The notes under the pieces are model-generated. The model was not told where the DNA came from, ran no database searches, and was given only the letters and a program-made list of their open reading frames with translations. Position numbers and translations under genes: made by a program. A DNA stretch of 64,000 nt from Prorocentrum cordatum (lineage: Eukaryota; Sar; Dinophyceae; Prorocentrales; Prorocentraceae), in assembly GCA_963575745.1 (NCBI GenBank), contig CAUYUJ010015024.1, positions 124,001 to 188,000 of the forward strand, written 5' to 3'. Shown here in pieces: positions 11,765 through 22,479 of the stretch; the stretch's first letter is position 1; each line of letters starts with the position of its first letter.

Positions 11765-11935
11765 GGTCATACTCATACTCATGCTCCCCCCCCCCCTCCC
11801 CCCCTCCTTCCTCATCCATCCCTGTCTCCCGCCCTCCCTCTCGCCTTCCCTCCTCCCTCGGTCCCGCCTTCCCTTCCCCCTCCTTCACTCCCCCCTCCGC
11901 CCGCCCCCCCTCCCCCCCTCAATTTCATTTCGAGC
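11765..11935. repeat. C/T-only pyrimidine tract
   Basis: About 170 bp of CCCT/CCTCC sequence with almost no purines. It lies between the remnant ending at 11593 and the leader-relic gene at 12.1 kb. It could act as a pyrimidine tract for a splice acceptor, but no AG with a following frame is obvious. Confidence 0.5.
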
Positions 11936-12138
11936 GCGCCATCTGCAAACGTCAAGAAACATGTCGGAAGCTTGAGGGCGCAGCATGTCCAAAGATGAGC
12001 AACATCACAATACGAACATGCACATAATGGCCAGAATGCAACAGCAACGCAGACGCACACATAATAAAAACAACAATGCGTTTAACAAGTGAAGAGGAGG
12101 TAAACGCGCCCACTGAGGCATGGCCACTCCCTACCAGT

Positions 12139-12180
12139 CAGTAGCCGTTTTGGCCCGCGAGTGTGTTTCAATTGGCTCTG
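12139..12180 (+). other. Spliced-leader relic upstream of 12211 gene
   Basis: Positions 12139-12159 match 16 of 21 bases of the dinoflagellate spliced leader (CAGTAGCCGTTTTGG against CCGTAGCCATTTTGG, then CCCGCG for CTCAAG). A second partial copy, ATTGGCTC, follows at 12171. A leader copy in genomic DNA is the known mark of an mRNA that was trans-spliced, reverse-transcribed and reinserted. Confidence 0.6.
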
Positions 12181-12210
12181 TTTACCTTGGCGAGTCCGCC
12201 CTCCCGTGAG

Positions 12211-12648
12211 ATGGACACAAACATGGTAGATGATTCTTCTCAGAGCAAGGACATCGAGAGCGAGCTGGAGCGCCTGATCGAACAGGACGATACTGATGAG
12301 CCTGAGGTGGTACCAGTTCCAGAGAGTCAGACGGATTCGCGGATGGTGGACGCGGACACTCAGCAGTTTATCTACGCAGTGGAGCCCGAGAAGGACTACT
12401 GCGAGCACATCGCGATCATTGAGAAACTCTTGATGGTTGCCAACCACTATGACTCCAAGATTGAGGACAACGACTACACGAGGTCTTTGAAGTCCAGCAT
12501 CCAGAGCATGATTGCGCTGGGCAAGCTTCTGCAGACCTACTACGAGCATCACGGCCCCGAGGACGTTCCTCCGACGAGCTTGAGCGAATTGAAAAACGAA
12601 TGGGTTCGGTTGAAACCCGTTGCGAAGAGGATCGCGGATTCGCCATGA
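12211..12648 (+). CDS. Acidic hypothetical protein, probably retroposed
   Basis: 145 codons from ATG at 12211. I chose this start rather than an upstream alternative because it follows the leader relic by about 50 nt and begins the balanced part of the frame (M-D-T-N-M-V-D-D). The N-terminal third is Asp/Glu-rich. The rest looks helical with well-spaced hydrophobics (I-I-E-K-L-L-M-V-A, I-A-L-G-K-L-L-Q-T-Y-Y). No signal peptide, membrane segment or zinc motif is visible. Codon usage is less GC-saturated than in the neighbouring shadows, which favours a real gene. Family not recognised. Confidence 0.6.
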   Translation: MDTNMVDDSSQSKDIESELERLIEQDDTDEPEVVPVPESQTDSRMVDADTQQFIYAVEPEKDYCEHIAIIEKLLMVANHYDSKIEDNDYTRSLKSSIQSMIALGKLLQTYYEHHGPEDVPPTSLSELKNEWVRLKPVAKRIADSP

Positions 12649-12980
12649 GAGAAATGGTAGGCACCTAGGGAGCAGTTGCCAGATCCCCCGGGTCTCTTCT
12701 CGTCTTTTCGTACAGCTCTCCCAGATCCTCCACTCGCACGTGTGCTGCGATGGCAGCTGCCTCGCACGATAGAGTTCCAGAACTGTCGGTGGAGGTTTTT
12801 GGCGGCGGCTGCGCGCTGCCCTCGCTCGCTTCCCCGTCGCAAAAAAAAAAATGCCAAGTGACAGTGACATGCACGAAGCAAACAAACGATCGCGCCAAGA
12901 GATGCGGCTTTCGTGAACACGACATGCGCCCTGGGAGCCCTTCTTGGGGCTCTCTTGAAGCCCTTGAGCTATTCCCTAAC

Positions 12981-13160
12981 GCGCGGCCCCTAAAATATCC
13001 CTAGAGCACGGCTCCTAAAACATCCTTAAAGCACGGCCCCTAAAACATCCCTAAAGCACTGCCCCTGAAACATCCCTAAAGCACGGCGCCTAAAACATCC
13101 CTACAGTACGACCCCTAAAACATCCCTAAGGCACGGCCCCTAAACATCCCTAAAGCACGG
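12981..13160. repeat. 25-bp tandem repeat, about seven units
   Basis: The unit CACGGCCCCTAAAACATCC plus CTAAAG recurs with exact 25-bp spacing; one copy is one base short near 13140. Substitutions are scattered. It lies in the spacer between the gene at 12211 and the inverted repeat at 13258. Confidence 0.85.
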
Positions 13161-13257
13161 GGTGCCTGACGCAAGTCCTGGGCAGAAGAGTCAATCCAAG
13201 CCCAGACAAGGCAGGTAAGCAGAACAAAGGCACGAAACAAAAATAAAGTCAGAGTTG

Positions 13258-13442
13258 TCAGAGAAGTCAAACAAAAATCAGAAAAGCCAGAAAAGTCAGA
13301 AAAATCAGAAAAGTCCGAACAGTCAGAAAACTATGAAACTATATATATATATATATATATCGTTTTAAATGTGTCTGACTTTTCTGATTTTTCAAACTTT
13401 TATCTGGCTTTTCTGACTTTTGTCTGACTTCTCTGATTTCCT
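13258..13442. repeat. Imperfect inverted repeat with (AT)n centre
   Basis: The left arm (about 13258-13335) is built of TCAGAAAAGCCAGAAAAGTC-like words. The right arm (13362-13442) is its complement with few mismatches, for example TCAGAGAAGTCA and AGAAAAGCCAG on the reversed right arm. A (TA)n run at about 13339-13360 is the loop. The structure ends 100 bp before the start of the 13541 gene. A MITE-like foldback element is one reading. Confidence 0.75.
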
Positions 13443-13540
13443 GCATGGCACGTCCGGTACTGGACGTCTTGTCTGTAGCCATTGTTGGTCCGAGCGTTCT
13501 GTGGGCAGGGCGCGATCGGCGCTGCGCGGCGATGCGCGAC

Positions 13541-14590
13541 ATGGCGCCAAAGGCCAAGCCAAAGGCGAAGGCGAAGGCATCCGCTGCCCAGGCAGCACTG
13601 GCCAAGTCGAAGGAGTCCCTCCATTCCTTGGCAGAGACCCTCTCACAAGAGGAGATCGCAGCTGCCGAGAAGGCTTTGAGAGACATCGAGAGCAATCGCG
13701 ACGAGAAGAGGAGGATGGGGGCCATCATGACTTACTACGTGAAGCAGACTGGGGACGTAGAAGAGGGACAGCGGATTTCTGGAGACTCGCGCCGGAAGTT
13801 CATGATCACCTTTTTGGCAATGGGGTCTCGAGAATCTAATGCCAATAAAACCTTCCAGGGCAATCGCGACATCATAAAGACCCGCGGGAAGCACGCCAAA
13901 AAAGTATGGCAGGGAAAAGAAGAGATGGAACGGACATATGGTGCAAAACGTGCGAGGGCGCGGCTGGACAGCAAGAAGCTCGAAATGCGGCCAGATCCGA
14001 TCACTGGTTCTACAGGAGGACACGGCCGAGTACTCCCTGACGAAGGACTTCGAGATCGAGGGCCAGGACGACAAGGTGAAGCTGGGCATGCAGACCTCGG
14101 GCGAGAACGTGAGCGACGAGGCATGGAAGGAGATGGCTGGCCAATTCGCTGACATGGGAAGCTGTCTCCTACCTCAAATGGGGATTCAAGCATCTACAGA
14201 TGAGGCCGCTGGCAGCGACGGCACAGGCATCAAGAAGGAGACGGAGCAGAATGTTGGCAACCCGCTGGACCCCCTCGCTATCATGAAGGACACGAAGAGC
14301 AAGCTGTTCAAGTTGAAGGAGGCAGAGCTGGAAGCTAAGCAGATGAAGAATGATGCAGCTGGGGTTCCATGCGCAGGTGCATTGGAGAAGGACCTCAAAG
14401 ACTTCGTGCCTAAGATCGGTGCGTGTGTGAAGGCCGTGGGAAAGCTCATCTTGAGCGACGGCAAGGAGGCCTTGGACGTGGAAGAAGTGAAGAAACTCGA
14501 CGCGAAGGTTAGTCAGCTTGAGACGAGCTTTGAGAAAATGCGCGAGTGGGCAATCGAGTTCGGCTTCCAGTCTGCCAAGCCAAGGAGTAG
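13541..14590 (+). pseudogene. Lysine-rich dispersed-family protein, frameshifted
   Basis: The start at 13541 gives M-A-P-K-A-K-P-K-A-K-A-K-A, a typical basic opening. Coding continues to about 14008 (D-P-I-T-G) and then moves one frame to L-V-L-Q-E-D-T-A-E-Y-S, running to about 14590. Either a one-base indel or a very short unseen intron is present. The second half is Lys/Glu-rich with coiled-coil character (K-L-F-K-L-K-E-A-E-L-E-A). The layout (W/K-rich module, then an acidic helical module) resembles the 33412-34978 gene. Function unknown. The C-terminal frame runs into a (GA)n tract and is not coding there. Confidence 0.5.
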
Positions 14591-14734
14591 ATGGGCGTCG
14601 CGGTTGCCGCTCGACCGACGGTCGGGAGGCGTCGGGTTTACAGTGTCTGCGCAGACGTCCTCGAGAGGGGCAGAGAGGGCGCTCATCAAGCCCTTTTTGG
14701 GGAAAAACAGGAAAACGAATATATACATCTTGTT

Positions 14735-14736
<2 letters not shown>

Positions 14737-14783
<47 letters not shown>

Positions 14784-14808
14784 AGAGAGAGAGAGAGAGA
14801 GAGAGAGA
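14737..14808. repeat. (GA)n microsatellite
   Basis: Almost uninterrupted AG dinucleotides with two small interruptions near 14777-14786. It produces Arg/Glu shadow frames. Confidence 0.9.
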
Positions 14809-15235
14809 ACAATACTAAACGATACGAGCAACAACTACTAAACAAACTAAAAATCAGCAAGACTAAAGACAAGAAGACCACAGCATAATAAGCCATAAAG
14901 AGTAGTAAAGACAAGGCAACACAGACATAACACGCAGAGTGCCTGGGCGTACACAGTTTGATGCATCTCAGGGAGCTGGGTGTAAACAGCTTAATGCATC
15001 GCCGAGCGTTTGGGAATAAGCAGCTTGATGCTTCGCCGAGTCTGTTGTCAGCGAGCCCGTGCACTCCAGCAAAAAAAAGAATATAGACATAAAACGCATT
15101 GCAGATTCGAACATAGTTTCTGATGCCCCCCATCCAAGGAAGACCTGCCAGGAACTATATCATATATATACAGAAACGAAAGGCACATAACAAATTGCCA
15201 AACCCACATCCACAAAAACGTGACTGATCTCCGAC

Positions 15236-15256
15236 CCGTAGCCATTTTAGCCAAAC
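15236..15256 (+). other. Spliced-leader relic upstream of 15268 gene
   Basis: CCGTAGCCATTTT is identical to the first 13 bases of the dinoflagellate leader; the remainder (AGCCAAAC) matches 4 of 8, for 17 of 21 overall. The ATG of the next gene is only 11 nt downstream of the relic. This places the relic exactly where a leader would lie in a reinserted mRNA copy. Confidence 0.7.
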
Positions 15257-15267
15257 GTTCTTGCTAA

Positions 15268-18024
15268 ATGAAGCGTTCCTTGAAGCAGATATTGACATCA
15301 GATTCTGCAACATATAATACTGTAGTCGAGTCTTCGCCATGCGTTGACCTAGTGCCGCCTGGGGCCCGTCGCAGATTGGACAGCCATGAGAAAGTGGAGC
15401 TCGAGGCCAAGCACAGCTCGATCGGCGATGGTTCGTGTGCATTTCCTTTGAATGGGACCCTCAAGAGGAAGTGGGCCAGGGCTGAACTCAGCTCGGCAGA
15501 CGTGCAGGAAATAGCCATGATCACGCAGAGTCAAGGAGCGATAGGTATTGACAGCATGGCGCGGATAGGGGCAGCAGGTCACCTCCCAAGTAACATGTTC
15601 CGCGACGCCAAGCCATTGGGGCCCCTCTGGGGGCGCCAGCAATTACCTGGAGACGGTTGCCACTGAAGAGTGGAAAGGCTATGTTTCCCGTAGTGATGCC
15701 CGATCTCCTGTTCGAGCAGTTTCACAAGGAGAGGCCGGACGAATTTACAAAATCTTTTTTGTGCGGCGCAGATGATTGCAGGAAGTTCTGGACCACATCA
15801 ACAGGTGCGCACATTAAATTATTGACGCTTCGCGCACCCCCACCAGCCCACCCAGAATTGATTGCCAGTGTTCTCGAGGCCTCTTGGAGGCTATCTCGAG
15901 CCATGCTCGGCTGGAGGTTGTCGGGGTTTTGTTTGAGCCATGCTCGGCTAGCTTGGGCCATATTGAGGCTGCATTGAGGCATCTTGGGAGGCTGTCGGAG
16001 GCTATATTGAGCCATGATTGGCTATCGTGGGCCATGTTGAAGGCCATCTTGGGCTGTCGGGGGCCATCTTGGAGGGCCAAAAAAGGCGGGGTGGAGGGTC
16101 TTTGGGAGAAGCTGTGGGGGGGTGGGGTGTGTGTGTGTGGGGGGGGGGGGGGGGGGCGGGGGGGGGGGTGTGTGTGCATCTTGGGGCCATCTCGGGCCCC
16201 ATGGCTCAAAAAAGGAAGTCCCTCATTAGGACAGACCCCCTTCGGAGGCTCAAAAATGGCGCCGTGGGGCTCTCTTGGGCCGCTATTGGGCGATCTTGGG
16301 GCCGTCGTGGGCCTTCTTGGGCCCCTCTGGGACTCCCTTGGGCCATCTTGGGGCCCCAGAGGCCCATCGGACGCGAAACAGCGAGAATACCAACAACACT
16401 GATGCCCCCTATGCTTTTGAAAGGTTTTGGTATGTTGGAAGGCACCGTGGAGGGCTCGAAGGGCACGTGGATCCGTCTTGGGGCTGTCCTGGGGCCTCCT
16501 GGAGGCATGTCGGAGGCTATCTTGACCTGTCTTGGGGTGCATTGGGCCATCTTGGAAGCCATCTTGCGACTTGGAGCGCCTCTTGGCGCCATCCTGGGCC
16601 ATCTTGGACGCCGGGGCCCCCTCCCCCCCCCCCCCCCCTCCCCAGGCAAGGGGGAAGGGGGGGGGAGGGGGGGGGTGTGAATGGGGAAGGGAGGGGGGGG
16701 GGGGGGGGGGGGGGTAAACCCCTTCCCCAAGCAGGGGAAGGAGGGGGGAGAGAGAAAACCAAACTCGCTATACCACCGTAGCCCTAAAGGGCTGGTGGGA
16801 CTTTGGAATCCGACATTGCGCAATCGACCGAAGCGTTTGCTCTACAAAACAATTCCCCTTGGGCTGCGCGGTGATGGGGGTTCATATTCGCGCAGCGATT
16901 CGGTGCATGTTGTTTCCTGGAGCAGTATCCTCGGCCTTGGTGGCACAAGGCCGAAGATGATGATTCTCGCCATCATAAGAAAATCGCAGCTCTCCAAAGA
17001 AGCATGGGGCGCATTGTGGGACATCTTCGCAGAATCCATGAATATTCTGCTGGGTGGCTTGGCGTCGGCTGGGAACTTCTCTGGCTGCTTATGTCAACTA
17101 CGCGGCGACTGGGATTTTTGCGCTGAAGTTCTGGATTTCCCTCGGCAGAATACGCCAGAAAACAATTGCTGGCCCTGCAAAGCCAGCGTCATTTATCCAG
17201 ATACGAGGTCTACTGATGCTACCGATCAAGCAGGCTGGCGCCACACGCTGAGAACTACAGAGAGCTACGAATCTGAGTTGCGCGCCAAAGGGCAAGAGCT
17301 TCCCATGCTATTTCGAAAAGTGATTGGGTTCAGACTCGAGTACTGCATGATCGATGTGCTCCACGCCATCGATCAGGGTGTCTGCTCGCGCGTCCTCGGT
17401 TCCATCATGTGGGAATGCATGGCCCACATTGGCGCAAACCAGCAGGAACAAGCTGTCGCCCTTCATGCAGGCCGCAGGGGGTGGCAAGGGCAGCAGCAAA
17501 GAGGATTCAATCACCTTCAAGGCAAGATTACTCTTGCGCGTCTGCGGTCCTGGAGCGGTTACGCAAAATTCAAAGCCAGAGGTGCCGATTCGCGCCCCAT
17601 GTCGTCATGGTGCGCAGTGCATGTGGCGCGCAAGTACAACGATGGAACTGTGCACGCCAAAAGAAGATTAGCAGTGGCTGAGATTTTGGATAGGTTTTAT
17701 TGCATCTTGACAAGCCAAGACATGTTGTTAACACCCTCCGCCGTAGGTGAATTCAAGCAGTTGGGGAAGCGCCTTGCGATTTTGCACAACGCTTTGAGTG
17801 TTGAGGCTGCGCGGTTGCACAAGAAGCTTTGGGAACTGGTTCCGACATTTCACCTTTGGCTGCATCTGTGCGAGACACAGGCCAACTTCATGAACCCCAG
17901 GTTCTACTGGACATACTCGGATGAAGATTTAGTCGGCATCGTATGTGAAGTCGCCAAGACTTGCCACCCACGCACGCTTTCAGAGACAGCTACATATAAA
18001 TACTTGTTGTTTCACTTTGGCTGA
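15268..18024 (+). CDS. Transposase-like (D-x2-H) protein, split by an inserted element
   Basis: The 5' part runs 15268-15804 with a one-base shift at the G5 run near 15629-15633. It gives a K-W-A-R-A-E-L-S-S-x-D-V-Q segment followed by P-V-V-M-P-D-L-L-F. The 3' part runs 16790-18024: L-G-L-R-G-D-G-G (Asp near 16873), a C-W-P-C pair near 17167, D-V-L-H-A-I-D-Q-G-V (Asp near 17353) and Y-S-D-E-D-L-V-G near 17915. A D-x2-H motif between acidic positions is typical of several cut-and-paste transposase superfamilies, CACTA-like ones included; I infer a DDE-type role. Joining 15804 to 16790 (GT-AG) or 15821 to 16801 both keep frame. The paralogue at 36436-38690 shows the same order. Domesticated or mobile status is undecided. 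Confidence 0.6.
15822..16800 (-). mobile_element. Non-autonomous element, copy 2 (979 bp), intron-like
   Basis: Inverted homologue of 9443-10338: on the minus strand it starts TCCCACCAGCCCTTTAGGG and ends GCGAAGCGTCAA, with matching CCAAGATGGCCC interior and G/C homopolymers. Removing exactly 15822-16800 restores one frame (T-G-A-H-I-K-L then L-W-N-P-T-L-R). A GT (15805) to AG (16789) intron covering all but its last 11 bases also keeps frame. Target-site duplication is one base at most. The homopolymer regions near 16141 and 16621-16715 may have sequencing length errors, but the end positions do not depend on them. Confidence 0.7.
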
Positions 18025-18119
18025 TGAGCGAACTGCTGTTCCACGGGAAAACGATGGAACATTCAGTCGCCATGCCTTCGGCACCTTCCGCCATCCCCAC
18101 GTGAATGTTCCAGTGTCGT

Positions 18120-18330
18120 CTGGGGGCCGCCTGGAGCCTTCTTTGAAAGGTCTTGGAGGCCCATCTTGGGCCGTGCTGGGCAATCTTGGACCGTCTTGGG
18201 GCTGTCTCGGGCGCCGCCTGGCTGCCGTCTTGGAGCCGTCTTTGGGACGTCTTGGAGGCCCATCTTGGGACGTTCTGGGAAACAAATGGCCCTCTTGGGG
18301 CTGCCTCGGGCCGTCTGGTATTCTTACTCG
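18120..18330. repeat. CTTGGAGGCCCATCTTGGG repeat block
   Basis: Minus-strand-oriented relatives of the CCAAGATGGCC words, with two nearly identical runs of about 90 bp (GGAGGCCCATCTTGGGxCGT near 18150 and 18255). It immediately follows the end of the transposase-like gene. Terminal sequences of the 0.9-kb element are not present. Confidence 0.6.
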
Positions 18331-18339
18331 GGTGTATGT

Positions 18340-18740
18340 GCACACATGAACAGGTATATGTACGAGCCTGTATGTATGTATGTATGTGTGTATGTGTGTA
18401 TGTCTGTATGCGTGTGTGTCTCAGCGTATGCGTGCAACTATGGGTGTGTAGGTGTGTACGTATGAAACCTGTGTACATTTGGGTGTGTAGGTGTGTATGT
18501 GTACGAGTGCATGTATGCATGTGTATGTGTATATGTGTTTGTGGGTATGTGTATGTGTGAGAGAGAGTGTGTATAGATGTATGCATGCAAGTACGCAATG
18601 TGCTGCAACGCATGTTTATATAAGTGTACGCATGCAGTGCTATACGTATGAACGTATGTGCGTATGTATATGTGTATGTATCGACGTATGTCTCTACGTA
18701 TGTATCTAGATAGTGATATGTTGATGATCGTTCGCATGTA
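18340..18740. repeat. TGTATG-type microsatellite
   Basis: About 400 bp of TGTA/TGTG words with some AGAGAG. The open frames here are Cys/Val/Tyr (plus) or His/Thr/Tyr (minus) shadows. Confidence 0.8.
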
Positions 18741-18776
18741 TGTATGTACAGATGTGGGATAGGAGACGTCGATCTG

Positions 18777-21255
18777 TTATTTGACATGATATATCCGATA
18801 GTTCGAAAACAAGCTGGCTCTTGGATGTAGGTGCCGTCGGATGCTCGGGGGAATGAGTCGCGGCCGGGGCGCGGCCGGCCACGGCGGAATCACTTTCCTC
18901 GGCGCGCCTTGCAGGAAACGCGCCCGCCGCCCTGGCGCCGCCCTTGCTCGCCCTTCCAAGCGCCAGCTCTTCTGGCGCGCGTGCCGGTAGAGGGGCGCGA
19001 GGTAGCATCGGCGCCCTCGGCCGAAGACTGCGCTGCCTCCCCGGCCCAACTTACCTGCCAGCTTGGAGGCCCTGGAAGGCGCCAGCCGGCCCGTTCGCAG
19101 CGCTTCGTTAATCTCGCCCATCCACTTTTCTACTCGCTCTCCCGCATCGAGAACTCCCAAAATTGCCCCTGCGCGCCGAGCCGGGCGCGCACCGCAGCTG
19201 CGCGCTGCGCGCGGGTGCACCCCAATCGGCGCCTCGGGGCGCGCCCCGCATTGCGCAGCCACCGCGACCCCGAGGCCCAAGGGCTGACACGGCGGCAGCC
19301 GTCGAGGTCCGCTTGGCCTCGTCAAGCTGCCACAAGAGCAAATCTTCAATCGCTGCGCGCGCCAAGGCAGCGGCTCCCGCTGCCCCGGGCCAGCCCAGGC
19401 CAGCGATCTTCTCGCCGGCGTCGGCGCTACGAACCGCGCCGTCATTATCGGGACCAACGCCGCCAGAATCCGCAGGCCAATCGCGCTCGCGGGCACGCGG
19501 GCGGCCTCGTCGCGCACGCTACAGCCTGGATCGCCGCCCCGAATCTCTCCCGCGCGCTCGCGGAGCCTACTGCCACGCAATGGCAGCGCAGCAGCTGGGG
19601 CGCGCGTCCGCTCGCGCTTGCCTCCACGAAAACGGCCGCCGCGATGTGCTGGCCACACTTCCTACCGGATCGCGCGCGCGCGACCCGCCGGCCCTCGATT
19701 GCCTCGCTGGCCAATCAGCCTCAACGGCGGCGCCTTGAAAGCGCCAACAAAATCTTCTTTACTCAGCCGCGCGCTGCCTCGCGGGCGCGCCCGAGCTCCG
19801 CGAGTGTCTGGGAAATCCATCCCGCCTCAAGGCGCGCCCCCCCCCCCTCGCACGCGCCCTGCCTGCGCGGCGCGCGCCTGATAGTTTCAGGCACCGCCGA
19901 CGCCGCGTTGATGCCGCTGGCGGGGAAATCATCAATGCATCGCACCTCGCCGCGCGCGCCAGCCCCTGCGAGAATGCCGCGTCAAATCGCCGCGCCTTCC
20001 GCCGGGCGCCCCCGTCGGCCTCGACTTTGTAGACCTCGTCCACCGGGAACCGGGGCGTCATGACACAAGCGGCGACCGCCTTGCGCAGCGGCATCCACGC
20101 CGCCCCCCCGCGGTCGACCTCGCGCGCGCGCGGCGCGCCCAGACCTGGCCGGGCGCGATGCGCCGGACTAGCCTTCTCCTGGGCCTGGGCCAGGAACGCA
20201 GCCTGCACTTCCTGATCGGCCACGCCACTTCTGGCCGCCCGCTGTAGAATATCGGCGTTCGCCCCAGCGCGGCCGCGCCGCTGCGCGGAAGGGGCCCTTT
20301 CGGGCCACGCTTCGCGCGCCTCCCAATTGCCCCCGGCGGGCAAGAGTCCAGCGAGGGGAAACCCAGCCTCGAGATGTGCCGCGAGAAGCGAGTCCGGGAA
20401 TTTCGCCACGCCGAGCATCCTGCGGGCGAAAGGCATTCCTGCGCTCGCCGCCGTTCGAGCACGCGCCCGCCTGGAGCAGCCGCAGTTGTTTGTCTGGGCC
20501 CAACACTGGCCGGACGCGTGCCAGGAGCTTCTGGACATGCCCCTGTCGCGCGCCAAGAGACTGCGCGTGCATTTGGGCAGCTGGCCCCTGCGTCGGGGAG
20601 GCAGCGCCCGCCAACCTGCGCCCGTCATTATTTTGCGGCGCTCCCAGAAACACCAGGCGGCCTCGCGCTGCAGCGCTGCCTCTCTTTCGCTCGCGCGATC
20701 GCGCCCGTCCGCCGCCTCGCGGAGGGCGCGCGGGAGCTGCCCTGGCTCCGCGCTCAATGGCAACGCTGTCGCCCGTGCCAGGTGAGCCAGAGGGGTCATC
20801 TGCCCGAGCTCTGCGCTCAGAGCCCCCACCTCCGAAAACCACGGGCGCGGCGCGCACTCAGGCCCGGCGCGGATGCGAACTGGAAGGGGGGGCGGGCGGA
20901 GGTGCCTCGGCGCTGATGCAGCCAATGTCATTGCTATCTTCCCATGCATCCCCACGGACATTTGCCCGCGCCCATTTCTCATTATAGTTGGTGCAATCGC
21001 CGTCCAACGCGCTCTCGCAATGCAGCCCCCGCGGCGAATCGTCGCCGCTCTCGCCGCCGTAATCGCCCTGCGCGGGCGGGCGCGCGCCAGCGCCGCGGGA
21101 GATTGAGAGCGCGCGGGCGGCGGAGCCTGCAGCCGCCCGCGCGCGCCGCGGCGGCCGCGCCGCTGGCCGGTCCAGCGGGGGCCGCGCCACTGGCCGGCTT
21201 CGGCCTGGCTGGCCCACTGCGCCCCCCCCCCCCCCTTGCTGGGGGAGCTGAGCAC
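18777..21255 (-). pseudogene. Decayed reverse transcriptase
   Basis: Three motifs lie in the right order in different minus frames. R-F-P-V-D-E-V-Y plus R-R-K-A-R-R lies near 20050-19990. C-I-D-D-F-P-A-S-G-I-N-A-A starts near 19939, a classic fingers motif of one dinoflagellate RT family. A thumb-like stretch, L-A-P-S-R-A-S-K-L-A-G-K-L then F-G-R-G-R-R-C-Y-L-A-P-L, lies at about 19060-18985. The palm would fall between; where a YxDD box is expected the best frame reads P-D-N-D, so it is probably inactive. At least three frame changes occur. Upstream (to 21255) the frame includes F-P-D-S-L-L-A-A-H-L-E-A-G-F, consistent with the N-terminal part of the same protein. Confidence 0.55.
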
Positions 21256-21399
21256 ATTGTCATAATTGCGGCTTCAGCTGTGGAAAATGCAAAAGAACTT
21301 ACAAAAAGCCGCAACTGCACTTTTACGGGGCCCGTAACAATAGTTATGCACCACGCCATAATGAGCATGTAGTCGTGCATGATAACTTCTATGACCCCA

Positions 21400-21640
21400 C
21401 CGATGCGAATTGCGGTCAGGCATTTGAGATATCGCGCCCCGCGTGCGATAATGAATTGTCTGAGCGATCTAATCGCTAGGGTGGGGGGCGGGATGGGGGG
21501 GGGGGGGGGGCAGGGGAGAATTGTCCAGGCGATCTAACGGCTAGGGCGGGGAACAGGAGGGAGGGGGGCAGGGGGGGATTGCTTGAGCGATCTAATCGCT
21601 GAGGGTGGTGCACAAAAAGGAATTGCGTGAGCAATATAAC
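21400..21640. repeat. GAGCGATCTAATCGCT repeat cluster
   Basis: The partly palindromic word GAGCGATCTAATCGCT or a variant recurs near 21459, 21520 and 21584, separated by G-rich homopolymer segments. Related GCGATT/ACTCGCT words recur near 23.6, 56.3, 58.5 and 60.8 kb, so this is a dispersed short repeat of the window. Confidence 0.6.
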
Positions 21641-21779
21641 CGCTGAGGTCATGAGTGTAGAAGATGGCGATGGTAGCGATGCATTCGCTAAGGGACGCTG
21701 AAACATGAGCGATTAATTCCCTCTGCAACTCACCAATGGCTGCCCAGAGCGACCTCCATGCGCCAGCAATCGAAACCGT

Positions 21780-22345
21780 TTGCTTGCGCAAGCCCGTGCC
21801 GTGGACGCGGCTGCCGAGCGCTTGCGCGACCAGGTCGAAGCCGTCGGGCAATTGCTCGGGGCAATGCAGGGGCAGCCCTGTTCCGAGACGGTGGCGGCGT
21901 CGCAAGAACAAATGCTCACGCGTGTTTTTGGGGGCGCGGGGCTGCAGCCCAAACAGGTGGCCGCCCTCTCGGCCCTCGTCGCAGCGCAGCCGTCGCCCGA
22001 TGCTTCTAAGGGGGGGCTGTTGGAGAAGCTCGGCAACATCGTGGCTTCGGGCGAAGCCGTTGGCCTACGGGTGTCCCAGCAGGACTGCGAGTGCATCTTC
22101 AGGTATCTTACAGCGGGCTCGCGGCACCAGTTGGCGAGGGCCGGCGTGCGCGAGGAAGCGAAGATCAACCTGCCGGTAGACACTGCGGCCAAACTGGGGC
22201 TCCGCAGCCCAACCGAAGGCGCGCGTCAAATGTTGACGACGATGTGGCACGTGGCCGCGGACGGAGCCGAGGCTGCGAAATCGCTGGCGCGGGCTACAAA
22301 GTACGCGCAAGTCCAGCCAGCCAAGCGCGTGTCCAAACGCCAGGC
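21780..22345 (+). CDS. Hypothetical protein fragment, helical Ala-rich
   Basis: The frame reads A-A-A-E-R-L-R-D-Q-V-E-A-V-G-Q-L-L-G then F-R-Y-L-T-A-G-S-R-H-Q-L-A-R-A-G-V-R and continues with sensible composition to about 22345. The open frame itself runs to 22439, but its last 30 residues are Arg/Pro shadow. There is no ATG at the beginning, so the 5' end is missing or lies behind a splice site. The region 21740-21780 in another frame may belong to it. No family recognised. Confidence 0.4.
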
Positions 22346-22479
22346 TGCGGGTAAAATTGCGGCGTTCGTCGTCGCCTGTCGTCGTCGCCCTCCTCATATG
22401 TCCGCATTTCCCCCCCGAGCCGCAATTTCGCCCACGTAGACCCGCTCGGCTGACCGAGCGGCGCGCGGCCCCCTCGACG

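Noticed and set aside
9443-16800. One large composite transposon with long terminal inverted repeats
   Set aside because: Each arm can be removed separately to reopen its own reading frame, so the arms look like two independent insertions, not ends of one unit. The interior holds unrelated genes with their own leader relics.
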